Below are positions 20,562-31,750 of a stretch of DNA of 64,000 nt, one piece after another (position 1 is the first letter of the stretch; every line of letters starts with the position of its first letter). Made by a program: the position numbers and the translations under genes. The notes below the pieces were generated by a model. It made no database searches and was not told the DNA's origin. It saw only the letters and a program-made list of their open reading frames with translations. This DNA comes from Phytoseiulus persimilis (taxonomy: Eukaryota; Arthropoda; Arachnida; Mesostigmata; Phytoseiidae), in contig CM075102.1 of assembly GCA_037576195.1 (NCBI GenBank), positions 4,340,001-4,404,000 on the forward strand. Direction: 5' to 3'.

Positions 20562-23410
20562 ATGCTCGTATACTTTTTTTTTTTTTTTTCTGTGAGGCGG
20601 GTCGAGAAATCCCTTCGGACGAACAGGTCTCCAAGTCCTGAACAGTGAGGTCATTCCTCTTAAACTCCACCCTCCGCTCCGGGTGCTCCGGGAACCACCA
20701 AGAGGCATTACTTCCGGAAACATCCGAGCCGACTGCTTGAAAGACTTCTCAAAAGAAACTCAAAGAGCTTGTCACCTTGTTCTCCTCTCGTTGTTCGCAC
20801 CTGTCCAGGCCGATCTCTGTGTCGGGCGGGCCATTCTGTGCTGTTCCATCCTGCCGTTTCGGCGGCAGCGCTTCAGAGTGGGATCCAGGGGTTGGTCCAT
20901 GTTCTTCTTCGTGAGATCTACAGTTTGGCGCCCGTCAGGGGGTCTCAATCCCTCGACGGCGCCCATGGCGCCGCACCTTCCCCATGGGCCAGCGTGACAC
21001 ATCCAGTTATACATGTCGTCGTCATCTTAGTCACGCCGCGCCGTCGTTCGTTGCGGCTGAGGAGACTGTCGGCTTGGCGCACGGAGGCTTCGCTTCTTGA
21101 GCATGATGCATGCTACCTTTCTGCTGATCAGTTTCCATTTTTCTTCTGACTCGAGCATTTCACGCACCAGTTCCGGGACGGTTTCCGCGTCGATGCCGCT
21201 TCTTTCCTTCCGGAACGTGGCACACTCGATGATGGTGTGGTGGACGTCGTCCTCAGTCCCCGTGGGGCAAAACTTGCAGGTTGGGTCCGTCGATTTCTTT
21301 ATGAAGTGTAGGTATTTCTCGAAGTCTGCATGGCCCGTTAGCATCTGCGTCGTGAAGTAGCTGAGTTCGCCGAATTCTCGCTCTCTCCATGTTGCGATGC
21401 TCGGGATGAGTTCGTGTGTCCATCTTCCGGTGGGTGTCTCGTCCCAGGTCTTCTGCCATCTCATCAGGGTTTCTTCCTCAATGTCTTCGTCTGTTCTCCC
21501 TGGTTCATCTTCATTTTCTGAGTTATAGGGGCGGTCTCTGTGGGTGTATTCGCGATACTTCTGGGCCCTTTCTTCCGCCAGGAGAGGCCACGGTGTGGTG
21601 CCGGCGAGGACCATGATTGCTGCTGTCGAGACTGTTCGGTAGCACCGAGTGATTCGGATGCCCATGACTCTTTGGGATCTTTCCAGAGCTTCTCGATTGT
21701 GCTGCATTCTCAGGGCGTTTTTCGACCAGGTAGGGGCTCCGTAGAGAGCCACCGACTCTGCAACTGTCGCGAGTATCTTTCTTTGGGCTTCGGATGCTCC
21801 ATACGTTCTTGGGAGGATTTTCGCTATGTCTCCCGCCACCTTGGCTGCCTTCTTGGTGGCGTGCCTGACGTGTTCTGTTCCCTTGAGGTGGTGTTGCAGA
21901 ATAACGCCGAGATATTTGGCCGTTTTCGTAAACACGATGGGGTGTCCCTTAACCTGAAGGACGGGGAGGTCGTCGGTTCTGCGCTTGAGCAGCATCACCG
22001 CCTCTGTCTTTTGTGGGGCCAGCTGTAGAAAGTTTTCGTCCATCCAGAGTGAAATGGCGTCTAAGGCATGCTGGGATATTTCCTGGAGCTCTGAGATACT
22101 GCTCGCCTGCGTGATCAGCGCAAGATCGTCCGCGTAGGCCAGCGTAGTTGCTCCAGGGGGAAGGTCTATCCCAAGGACTCCGTCGTAGCCCACATTCAAC
22201 AGGGTCGGTCCGAGGACCGAGCCCTGCGGAACTCCTGCGCTCATGCTGTGTTCGTTCCCTTCTTCGTCAACAATCTTTCTGTCCTCGAGGTATGAGCTGA
22301 GGATGCGGCGAAGGTATGGTGAGATCTGCTTGTGTCTGAGTGCTCTCAGAACCACCTGCCATTCGATCGAATTGAATGCGTTCTTTATATCGAGGAGTAT
22401 GATGGCACATCTATTCCTTCATTGCCATGGTCTCTGTTTCTCAGTGGCTATGATGTCATAGACCCTGTCGAGTGCGGTAAGAGTTGACCTTCCTCGACGG
22501 AAACCGAACTGGTTTGGCGACAGGGCATCTCTGTCCTCCAGTTCGTCTTGTAGTCTGCAATTGAGTATCGTCTCGACGCCCTTCGCAATCGTATCCAGGA
22601 GACAGATCGGTCGGAATGCCCCTGGGGCGGACTCCGGAATCAGGACAAGCTTGGCTCTCTTCCATCTTGGAGGGAAGACTCCGTTTGCGAGGACTCTGTT
22701 GACCATCTGAGCGAGGAGGGCCGGCCATCTCTTCATGAGTACCTTGGTTGCCTCCGCTGGAACACCATCGGGTCCGGGGGCCTTTTTCGTCGCCATCCTG
22801 TCTGCTGCCGCAATCACTTCTTGCTTTGTCACCGGTGTGATGTCTTGTTCCTCGACTTCCGTATGTTCTCTGTTGAAGGTTTGACCCGCTGGAAACAGCT
22901 GTTTGACAGCTGTGCGGAGGCCCTCCGTGGTGAGCTTGAGCCTTCGGCTCCCCAGTTTCTCCCTAATGATCTTGTAGGGTAGGCCCCATGTATCTTCTTT
23001 GAGTTGTGCAACAAGTTTCTTCCAACTGTCTCTCTTAGCGTTGAGGATTTCCTTCGCGTACGTCCTCCGCGCTTCAAGGTATGAGTGCCGTAGTTCTTGG
23101 ACCACTTCGGGCTGATCACCTCGGCGGCTCTTTTGGCGTGTGTAGAGTCTTCTAAGCTTATTGGTCCTCTTCCGCGCCTCCGAAATTTTTGCATTCCACC
23201 AGTAGGTGGGTTTTCTTCCTCTGACGTGTGGAGAGACCGGCGGCGAAGCCCTCTCACAGGCCTCGGAGAGAATCTCCGTAGCATCGTCGAAGTCCATCTC
23301 GATTTCCTCATTTTTGAAAAAATCGCACACGCTGTCAATGTGAGCGACGAACTTGCTCCAATATATTTTTGCTGCCTTCCAGCAGGGGTGCGGGGGATGC
23401 TCGTATACTT
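20562..23410 (-). mobile_element. 5'-truncated APE-type LINE with 14-bp flanking repeat
   Basis: A non-LTR retrotransposon on the minus strand. ORF2 is split by one frameshift into 23330-22419 and 22355-21027. It carries reverse transcriptase motifs (KKAPGPDGVPAEA, VPQGSVLGPTL, YADDLALIT) and the C-terminal CKFCPTGTEDDVHHTIIEC finger, as in R1/I/LOA-like elements. The 3' end is an A tail (a T run at 20574-20591 on the plus strand). The 14-base word atgctcgtatactt sits directly beside the tail (20562-20575) and again at 23397-23410, as expected for a target-site duplication. The element begins after the endonuclease domain, as target-primed reverse transcription often leaves it. It is inactive because of the frameshift and truncation. 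A caution: the sequence beyond 23410 also looks like LINE. Confidence 0.75.
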
Positions 23411-23530
23411 GGCACCCCCCGCTATGTGGTCACTTAGATGAACGACCCCTTCGAGGAAGTTCCATTGCACATTCGATGTGCAGCTGTTCAACCAAGTCAA
23501 TATGATTATTGTGCAATGAATACGGGGTCG
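23411..23530 (-). pseudogene. LINE endonuclease C-terminal scrap
   Basis: Minus-strand residues LNSCTSNVQWNFLEG and VHLSDH resemble the end of an apurinic-type LINE endonuclease (the SDH signature). It is either the upstream part of the neighbouring element or an older related copy into which that element inserted. Confidence 0.4.
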
Positions 23531-23970
23531 CATGTGCTCTGACTAGACTTGGGTGACTTGGGCTCCCGTTACGATCGCCCTTCCGGAGCCTTACACTGCA
23601 ATTCTACCTCGGAAAATGTTCTATCATGAGAGTCGTTGTCGAGGAGCCGCTTTTCATTCCTCCTCCAAACCTTGTTGTTTCTCCCAAGCCTCGCGCGACG
23701 CTATTAGTGACCCACCTCGAATGGGAAGAGATACTTAGAGGGAAAAATGATCAAAACCTTTTGGCATTTTGTGAAAATCGCGATGTTAAAACTCCCTGAA
23801 ATGACTTTTCTGACAATTTGGCTGGAGATTTCATTCATCGTGGCTTTTCGACGGCTTTTCGTGGCTTTCTTTCTGAAATGTTGGCAACTCTCGGATTTCA
23901 ATTCCAGAACATGGTGCAAGTTCCGCAGAAGGTCCCAGAATCGACCCAAATCAGAGAAAATCAGCTGAGG
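23531..23970. other. Spacer before the helicase fragment
   Basis: No frame with motifs. The last part (tcagctgagg) already resembles the sequence left of the second helicase copy at 39.1 kb. Confidence 0.35.
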
Positions 23971-25120
23971 GGATCTTCGGAGGTCTCCAGAATGGACTTT
24001 TTCTGCATTGACGGTCCCGGTGGATCAGAGAATACTTTTTTTCTAGAAATTCCCTCATCTCAAAGGAATCGGCCTTATCTCCTTTCGGAATCTATTGTGG
24101 TGCTCAGCGGAGCTCCTGTGGTCGTTGTGCGTCGGCCTTTCATGTGCGACGGTATGCGGAGTGAGGCAGCTCGTTTCTTCACTTACACAACTCAATATAT
24201 AATCCGCGGTAGGTGAACGACGCCGCGTACTGGGCGTTGCCCGGACTGGAATAGCCGCAAACCTGTTACCGAACAGTCGCGCCGTGAGCTCAATATTCAA
24301 ATTGAACGTCACCGACAATAGCCGCACATAAACAATGAGCGACCAACAGAAAGGAGCCAAAAAGTTGGCGGAGTTGGACATAATCATTTGCGACCAAATT
24401 TCCAGGGTGCCTGAAGTAGCGTTCGAAGCAGTTGTTACGCTTCTCCAATACATTTTCCGAAACAACCTTCCTTTTGGCATTCTCACCGTTGTCATGGGAG
24501 GAGATTTCCGCCAAACACTTCCGATCGTTGAACTAGGTTCGGCAGCGGATACCCCCAACGCTTGCCTTCCGCGATCGGAACTGTGGTATCATTTCAAAAC
24601 TCCCGAACTGACTGAGATTATCCGTTCACGAGGTAGTGACTCATCATTGCAAGAGTTCCTTCTCCGTATCGGAAACGGAGAATCCGGGAACGCTCAAGGT
24701 CATGCGACCGTTCCTTTGGAGCTGATGTGCGGAAATGATATCAAAGATGAATTTACGGATCTGTGGGCCGAAGAGGCAATCTTAGCACCGACCAACGTAC
24801 TCGTCTTCCTTCTGGACCAAAGGATACTCGACCGGCTCTCTGTAACGCACGCCTCTGAGGAGCAGGTCAACGAAAGCATCGATGAAATCGTTGAGAACAA
24901 CCGAGGGAAGAATATTTGTTCCCCAACAGAATACCATAACAGATTAACACCCACTGGTATGCCTACTTATGAGTTACACCGGAAGAAAGAAGCCGTTGTA
25001 ATGTTGTTCCGCAATCTGGATGTCGCTGATGGTCTTCGCGACAGAACCAGTCTGAGAAAAAAGCAGCGCGGACGGCTGCTTATGATCATATCAGTGGTTA
25101 TGATTTCGTCGATTCTGTGA
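23971..25120 (+). pseudogene. Helitron-type PIF1 helicase fragment, copy 1
   Basis: The plus strand carries a decayed PIF1-family helicase of the kind found in Helitrons and helentrons, rolling-circle DNA transposons. Visible are a Walker A region (about 24000: CIDGPGGSENTF, where the usual lysine of GSGKT is lost), GIAANLLPN with FKLNV downstream (about 24245-24315), the Walker B-like LAELDIIICDQIS, GGDFRQTLPIV (about 24504) and late motifs (LTPTGMP, VVMLFRNLDVADGL). The longest frame is 24335-25120. Stops and shifts separate the parts, and the N-terminal Rep domain is absent. It is the uninterrupted reference for the disrupted copy at 39.1-42.1 kb. Confidence 0.8.
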
Positions 25121-25165
25121 TTTCGATTATGATCTTAATCATAATAATGATTATGATTTTGCCAA
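25081..25165 (-). repeat. AATCA-rich dispersed repeat, second copy
   Basis: On the minus strand this resembles 16575-16660: both contain the words aaatcacagaatcg and actgatatgat in the same order. It is a small dispersed repeat of unknown origin that contains overlapping ataatcatgattat palindromes. Confidence 0.5.
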
Positions 25166-25169
25166 ACAC

Positions 25170-25579
25170 TGGCCTCAAGTACCCTCTTCCTGTTCGAAAA
25201 GTTCCATTCGAATCGAGACATAGCCTTCGGAGTTATCGCTTTGAGTAGGTAACCGACGAGACCCCTTTCTCACTATAGAGTCCGGGAATTCGAGCAAAAC
25301 GCGCTTGAAACGTTCGAAAGAGTGGAGAAATCGCTGAGCCAGGTCCTTTCCAAAAACAAGAAAGTGCTCCCGCGCGTGTTACCGACCCGAAACGAACATG
25401 GACGCTAGAAACTTTAGAGACGCGTTCTCCCGAGAAAATTGCGCGCTGTGAATTTACGTAGGAGCGAATCCATAACGAAAAAGGGGTCTTGTCGGTTACA
25501 TACTCGGAGCGATACCTCCGACAGCGAAGTCTCGATTCAGATAGAGCTTCGCGAGTAGGAAAAAGGTACTTGGGGCCAC
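25170..25579. mobile_element. Foldback element with 110-bp arms
   Basis: Left arm 25170-25275 and right arm 25475-25579 are imperfect inverted copies. Shared words are ggccNcaagtacc, gaatcgagac, tatcgct, gagta and gtaaccgacNagacccctttN. The loop has no coding frame. It is probably a non-autonomous DNA transposon next to the helicase fragment. Confidence 0.7.
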
Positions 25580-26158
25580 ATTCTGGATTTCGCCGAATCT
25601 TGGCCGGCCACGGGAGAGTATCAACTATCTGAGTTGAGAAACCCTCGCATTTTTAATGCCTTTGGAATCATGCAATCAGGTCACCGACTATATGAGAGCT
25701 TTCCAGACTTTTGCTCTTGGCAGAGGCTCCACTGACTTTTGCCGAATTCTCTCCGGTGACCTGTCCGTCCATTCTAACGACTACCATCAGCACGGTGAAG
25801 GTCCCCTCGCGTGTTGTGGTATGGTAGACGTCATCATTGAATACCATAGACCCCGAAATACATGAGGAACGGAAACCTCGACGGCTCGCTTCTGAGCTTT
25901 CAAGTCGAACGTTAGCTCTCTTGTTGTTGTTGACAAGACGATCCCACCGTTCTCATTGCACTCCGAAAACGGAGAGATTTCGTAGAGTCTCCACGAATGG
26001 TTCGGTAGAAGATGGAGGAAAGGTTTCTCCTGAGTTTTCGGATGAGTTCGGAACCCTCCGGAAATCGGAGCAGCACATGGGACCGGTTTCTGGGGTCGAG
26101 AATCTCAAGTGATCACCGAGCAATCATGAGTCCAGAATGTTCAGATCAAGTCATCGAA
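25580..26158. other. No recognisable gene
   Basis: Short frames only, then the poly(A) side of the minus-strand gene that follows. Confidence 0.35.
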
Positions 26159-26223
26159 TTTATTTCGGCTTCAAACATTGAGCATACATACTTTCAACAA
26201 TCCGGTGGCGCTGGTGAGCAAGT

Positions 26224-26715
26224 TCAGCAGTAGTAAACCCATTGACCTACACCCAAGTCGTAGAACAACGCGAAGGGGCTTGGAGAGGCCCCGACAGAAA
26301 TGTCAACAATCTGTCGGAGTCTCGGAGCATGAGGCCGGAATTGGGCCACCTTCGCGTCGTACTCATCTATGACACTCAGGACTTCGTCTGCGCTGCCACC
26401 ATTGACGAAGGATTGACCGAGAGTTTCTTGCAACGGCCACATCTCGGTTTCGAACAACTCTGGTGACAGCGTGACATTCGATATGAAAATCCTGAGCTTC
26501 GTCATCACGTCGGCGGTGAGCTCTTCCGCGGTCTCCTCTTCGGTCAACCCCTCCGTAGCTGGAGAGTAGCATCTCGGGTGATCTTCTTGGGCGAACACTC
26601 CCGCGAGCGAATCCGGGGTTGATCGAGATGATTCGCTGGGAATGAATTCCTCAGCAAACGGTGACAGAGAAGACGAGCTTCTCTGGGAGGTCGAGGACAG
26701 TTGCGAACTTTGCAT
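26224..26715 (-). CDS. Hypothetical protein, 163 aa
   Basis: A single-exon minus-strand frame from ATG 26715. The first 30 residues are rich in serine (SSQLSSTSQRSSSSLSPF) and the middle is acidic (EEETAEELTAD). The rest looks helical (MTKLRIFISNV, LFETEMWPLQETLG, DEVLSVIDEYDAKV). No signal peptide or membrane segment is visible. A minus-strand AATAAA (26159-26164) lies about 60 bases after the stop, and a TTTAAA box lies about 70 bases upstream of the start, so the frame could be a whole small gene. I do not recognise a family; an intracellular, partly disordered protein is the most that can be said. Confidence 0.45.
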   Translation of the reverse strand: MQSSQLSSTSQRSSSSLSPFAEEFIPSESSRSTPDSLAGVFAQEDHPRCYSPATEGLTEEETAEELTADVMTKLRIFISNVTLSPELFETEMWPLQETLGQSFVNGGSADEVLSVIDEYDAKVAQFRPHAPRLRQIVDISVGASPSPFALFYDLGVGQWVYYC

Positions 26716-27429
26716 CTTCGGAAGATAACGGAGCTTCGTGAATCGATGCAGAGTGAATCACGAATGGACTCCGGCGACCCGTTTTAAAGCAGAACATCTC
26801 TCCTTCTTCGTCTCTCTTATCGAACAACCTCTCTGCCCTCTCTCATTTCGGACCGGTCTCTGAAGTATCCCGTCAGAAGTTCGAACGTGAAGTTTTGCGA
26901 CGATTTCGTATCGCTTCCGGGACTTTTTAGAAAACTTCAGTGGTGTGGTCCGAGCTCCCCGTGGCTTCGCTCTCTTCGTCCCAGTTTCTCATTGTTCCTT
27001 AGATCTGATCGGTTTTAGGATCATTTCCGATTTATATTCCTGGTCTGAACGCTTCCCGTCATTTACGTTTCGTCCCCAAAAAACAGTCTCCATCAAGGAG
27101 TCATGATTTCTGATCGAACGAACGAATTCCTCGCTCGACCAACGGCGGGTTCGTTCCGGATGAAGCCGAACAGAGTTGAACTGGGACCTCTACGACGCGT
27201 TTTAAATGGAGATCGTCCTGTCTATTGGAATTCGATCCGCATAACACGTGTGTGCGTGAGCCTGCGGCTTAGTAATTGGAGAGATTGAAGAGTGGTCTGA
27301 GTCAGGAGAGCTTCCGCTGAAGCGTTCGTGTCTCGAGTGTCACACTGCCAATTCAGGGTTCCTGAAGCTACAGGAACTTGGAGCAATGGATGTCATGATA
27401 AGGTCTCAAGACACCGTTGTGGCGCATCA
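26716..27429. other. No recognisable gene
   Basis: This includes the 5' flank of the 26.2 kb gene, with a TTTAAA on the minus strand near 26785. The rest shows short frames only. Confidence 0.35.
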
Positions 27430-28090
27430 CGCTATCCTAGAAATAGTCACAACGAAGTGTTGCATTTCGAGCGCAGACACTCTCGCGACAATCGGTCGTG
27501 AATCCGAGCGCCTCTGATGAGCCGAGAAGGCCCCCATCATTGCCTGTCGTGAAAACGGTTTGTCGATGAACAGAATAGCGATCAGTCTGAATCGTTCGGA
27601 ATGCGTGGTGCGGGCTTTCTTGAGAGACCCGAGGAATTAAGGCAAGAAATTCAGTAAAAGTTCCAGCTAGAGAAGCGCGATCAAGGAAGCCTCTGACGCA
27701 AAACTTCGGAATGTCGACAAAGTTCCCCGAGGATCGAATCCGAGTTGGATCGGTTTGTGTGTGCCGGACAGATAAGAGGCATTTCTGCGGGTGCCACGCA
27801 TCTGAATGGGTAGAAAACGGCAACTTTGTCCGGTTGAAGAAGCATCATATTGAGGATGGAATCGATTGAAGAACGGTCAGAACTGGCGAACAGTCATATC
27901 TTTGGATGAAAAGAAGTTCAATTTTGATAGACTTGATGGTTCTCGCTATTATTGGCGTGATCTGCACAGGAAGAAATGTAGCGTCCTGAGCCGAAACTTC
28001 GGTGGACGTTCGATGAGTTTTCGGGCTGCGATTTCAGAGACTCGTTATTCCGGAATCGGAGCCGATTGGAATACCGTATCTAACTAGACT
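27430..28090 (+). pseudogene. Tc1/mariner transposase remnant, copy 2
   Basis: A plus-strand copy of the family seen at 60-700. The helix-turn-helix part (IIACRENGLSMNRIAI, RSECVVRAFLRDPRN) ends at the same TAA as copy 1. After decayed middle parts the catalytic core is readable: WRTVISLDEKKFNFD with the first Asp, SRYYWRDL, and LSRNFGG. The rest of the core after about 28090 is missing. It is inactive. Confidence 0.75.
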
Positions 28091-28207
28091 AAGGGGGTTC
28101 ATGAACTAAAAACTTGGAAATGTGCATGCTTTCATGCAAGCGGAGTGAACGAATCATGTGCTAAGAATATGCAGTTTGAACCTTATCATAAATAAATGTA
28201 GGTTCCC

Positions 28208-28213
28208 TTTATT
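28208..28213 (-). promoter_or_regulatory. Poly(A) signal of the zinc-finger gene
   Basis: AATAAA on the minus strand about 105 bases after the stop of the C2H2 gene (28319). Confidence 0.5.
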
Positions 28214-28318
28214 CGATGTATAAACCTCCGGGACACATCCAGCAAAAAAACGAAAAGTCCTGTTTGTTACGACAGGCTACCCGAACTTTCGTCGATGAAC
28301 GTTAACCATGTATTCATA

Positions 28319-28951
28319 TCATACATTGATTTCTTCGATCTCTGGGACTTCCGGATCCTGATGAAACTTCTCCCAAGGCAACAGAGTCGCAGTCGGGAAT
28401 GATCGGGAATCGTGTTTGGAGGACTCCTGTCGAACGTGAGTGCGTTCATGCATTCTCAGTGTGTGCAAACGCGCAAACTTCCGGGAGCATGTCGGGCACT
28501 CACGGTTTTTCTCCCCACTGTGAGTCTTACGATGGTTCATAAGCACGTCACGACGAGTGAAGCGCCTACCACAATCTTCACAATCGTACGGTTTTTCGCC
28601 CGTATGTATTCGCTTGTGGTCCATAAGATTCGATCTTGATGCGAAGCTTGAAGAACATTCACAACAGGTATGAGGCTTCTCTCCGGTATGAACGCGCCGA
28701 TGCCTGTTTAGGTTCGACTTCATCGAAAACCTCAAGGAGCACTCCGTACAGGCGTATGGTTTCTCCCCACTGTGCGCACGGTTGTGAGATCTAAGCTCAG
28801 TGAGTGTGACGAATCTTTCCGAGCAATTCGAACACGGAAAGTGCTTCACTACATCATGTCTGAGTAGATGGTCCCTCAAACCGCGTTTCGTTGAAAGAAT
28901 TTTTCCACAAAGGGTATGCGGGCACTCGAATTTTCTGTCGCTCGCGCTCAT
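28319..28951 (-). CDS. Six-finger C2H2 zinc-finger protein
   Basis: An intact 210-codon frame on the minus strand from ATG 28951. It carries six Krueppel-type C2H2 fingers at residues 8-32, 38-60, 66-88, 94-116, 122-144 and 150-172. Conserved linkers (HTGEKP, HSGEKP, HSGEKN) follow fingers 2-5; finger 1 has a longer C-x4-C spacing. About 38 residues without fingers follow. Proteins of this form bind DNA sequence-specifically in the nucleus and usually act as transcription factors. No BTB, KRAB or ZAD domain is visible in the frame, although it stays open upstream (through ETISEDRVASSK), so a 5' exon may be missing. Codons are clean and no break is seen. Confidence 0.85.
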   Translation of the reverse strand: MSASDRKFECPHTLCGKILSTKRGLRDHLLRHDVVKHFPCSNCSERFVTLTELRSHNRAHSGEKPYACTECSLRFSMKSNLNRHRRVHTGEKPHTCCECSSSFASRSNLMDHKRIHTGEKPYDCEDCGRRFTRRDVLMNHRKTHSGEKNRECPTCSRKFARLHTLRMHERTHVRQESSKHDSRSFPTATLLPWEKFHQDPEVPEIEEINV

Positions 28952-29039
28952 CTTCGAACTTGCAACTCTGTCCTCCGAGATGGTTTCCAAACGTTGGTTG
29001 CTTACAGTTCCGAGGGTGGTGGATGATTCTCGTTGATAT

Positions 29040-29985
29040 GAAGCAGGAGGCGTGAACTGGATAGAGTCTTGTGAGTCCGGGTAGTCAAACTACAAGAATA
29101 ACGCAGAACGTATGGTCTCGAATGCTTCGCGCAAGTGCTACGAGAGGAAAGGAGAGACAATAAGGTGAGAGAAAGGGAGTGACTTCTTCAGCGAATAATC
29201 AACTTTCTTCTTCGGTCGCTTCTGACAGGGTATCGTTCACGAAACCGCTGTAATCCAGACACCCATCTTGTGGCTTTCTCAGACCGCTCTGCAAACCTCT
29301 CTACATTCCTCCCCGAATTCCAAGAATTCGCCCTTCAACCACACCCCAGCGGTTCTCGATGCGGGCAGTGGCGGAGCTCGTCGGATTTGTTCTGAGCGAC
29401 CGTCGAAATCCAGAATATTCAGTAATGGAAATTTTCAGATGAGCCTCATCCGGCTCGGGACTCCTCGATCAGTGGGTCACAGGGACACCAGGTGGTTCCA
29501 GTTTATGCCTCTACTCGATGAGCTTCTATTCATTTCCGGATGTAAGTTACGTCGAACGCTGTAGATTGATCAATTTCCAAGCCTCGGCTCTGCACTCGCG
29601 AACACAGAAAATGCCAACTTCCGTGAACCTACTGCGCTCTGTCGTTCAAAAAGCGAGCTCATCAGCTGAGCTGTAAATGTCTTGTCTCACTGTTCTTATG
29701 TGAGAGATCGCTGAGTTCCTCTTCCGAAAATGAGAGGACACTCAGCTCCCCTTGAAAGAGGAAGAAATTCAATGAACTCGAGATATGTTCAATCCATGGG
29801 AGATGGACGCGAGCACATCATCACAACCATGTGAACCATCGACCAGTTCCGCCGCGGTACAAAATGGGAAGACTGAAGTCGACGGAAGGCAGTAATTCGC
29901 ATATACTTAGGTCGTCATTCTGTTGACTCTCAGAAGACATTCCAGCCTCTCAGCCAAGGTCGCTGTCAGAAAGTTCCGAGACACA
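29040..29985. other. No recognisable gene
   Basis: A plus frame of 98 codons at 29268-29564 shows no motif. The rest is short frames before the LINE remnant. Confidence 0.35.
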
Positions 29986-31250
29986 CCCAGCTGCTTTCGC
30001 CGTGGAGGGTCGCTCTGAGGCCTCCGTTCACGCTGCCAACACCTTCTTGGTGGAGAACAAGGAATCGGCAAGATTCTGGTCAAATCGGACTCTGCGAATG
30101 CATTCAACACTCTCCGTGGAGATTTCATACTCAAAACGATCCGGTCGAACTTTCGTTCGCTCCGTCCCATGATCCATCAGGCTTACCGGAGCCTCAGCGA
30201 ACTCTTCTGGGAGGACCAGGTCATTCTGTCGATGAGTGGGGTGCAGCAGGGGGACCCTTCCCCCCCCCCCCTTTCCCTCTCTTTCGCGCCGCTTTGCAGA
30301 AACTCGTGTCCACGATGGAATCGTAGTTCAGGCCCTGGTTCCTCTACGAAAGCACTCTCGGTAGATCAATGGAATTCGTTATGGCGGACATCCAGAGAGT
30401 CAGAACATTCGCCGAGGTCTCGGACTGGTGTCTCAACGATTCGAAGTGCGAGGTAGCGGTTCTCTCCGATGACGCCCACGCGCGCTTCGGGGTTCTCGAC
30501 AAGAAGTTATCGCTGATGGAGCTGTGGTTCTCTAGACTGCCCATCCTCGACGCTCATCCAGCCCTATTCCTCGTTCGCTTCAGCCTATCGGCACCTCATG
30601 TCTCTATGTCTTGAGATGTGCTGACACCGCCGCTTTCCCCGAACACCTGCACCGGCTCGACACCAAGGTGCTTGCCTGCCTCGCTGCAGTCCTCAACGTC
30701 GACCTTACATCCGCCAACTCCTGGCGACAGGCGTCACTGCCAGTCTCCGCTGGCGGCTTGGGGATTCGCTGCGTCGAGGACCTGGCCACGTCCGCCCACC
30801 TGGGCTCCCTGTTCCAATTCAGAGAGCTGGCAGCGAGTTTCTCTCCCTCGGCCGTGAATGCACACCCCAGAGCGAGGATCGACGGCCAACTGCAGAGTTT
30901 TCGGGAGCGCTGGCACACAACTCCGGACAAGATCGCCCAGGCGACGCTCGACAACGTAGTGGTACAGCTCAGTCAGGCAGAGCTCAACGGGGCCGCCTCG
31001 ACAGACATCGAGCCGTTACATTGTTCAGCCGATCGCTTTCGAGACCCTGGGTGTTGTGGGCAAGTCCACCGAGGCCTCCCTAAAAGACCTCGGGGGACAG
31101 AAGGGCGTCAGAATTCCTGTTGCAAAGACCATCAATCGAGACTCAAAGGAGTAACAGTGCAGCCGTCATGGGAAGGCTCCCGACTGGACCAGACCCGACC
31201 TGGCCGGCATCGAATAATTCTAGGAACCTGACCATTTTTTCATTACTAGC
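29986..31250 (+). pseudogene. LINE remnant with reverse transcriptase, copy 1
   Basis: A plus-strand decayed non-LTR element of the group that ends in a restriction-like endonuclease. Reverse transcriptase motif A is near 30080 (KSDSANAFNTL) and motif B near 30235 (MSGVQQGDP). A run of 12 cytosines (30260-30271) follows directly. Downstream the frames shift, then 30611-31020 is open (NSWRQASLPVSAGGLGIR). The cysteine and PDG endonuclease part seen in copy 2 (62.6-64 kb) is deleted here, but a C-terminal FETLGVVGKSTEASL stretch lost from copy 2 is kept (about 31040-31090). It is inactive. Confidence 0.7.
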
Positions 31251-31424
31251 CGGCCTTCGTCCCTTGCTTCGGGAGTCTACTGCTGGCAGACACACATTGC
31301 CTTATGTATTGTCCATTGACCATATGTATTGTAATGAGACCTTCGGGAGTGGCCACCGATTCTCAATAGGTCCTGCCGTGGCATCAAGGCACTTTTTTCT
31401 CTCTTCACTGGGTCAGCATCATGG

Positions 31425-31750
31425 CTCTGAAAAGTATGGTAAGATTGGACTCGGAATCAGCCCTCCAGATTTGAAGAAGTATGGTCAGATTGGTCCCGGA
31501 ATCAGCCCTCCAGACTTAGAAGAGGATGGTCAGATTTGTCTCGGAATCACCCCTCCAGACTCGGAAAAGTCTTGTCAGATTGGTCTCGGAATCACCCCTC
31601 CAGGCTCGGAAAAGTCTTGTCAGATGGGTCTCGGAATCAACCCTCCAGACTCGGGAAAGTATGGTCAGATTGGTCTCGGAATCACCCCTCCAGACTCGGA
31701 AAAGTCTTGTCAGATTGGTCTTGGAATCACCCCTCCAGACTTGGATGAGG
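31425..31750. repeat. 45-bp satellite, left block (about 7 units)
   Basis: Seven units of the same 45-bp repeat that fills 33210-39075, ending at ttggatgagg, the target site of the LINE inserted at 31751. The block is therefore the severed left end of one array. Confidence 0.95.
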
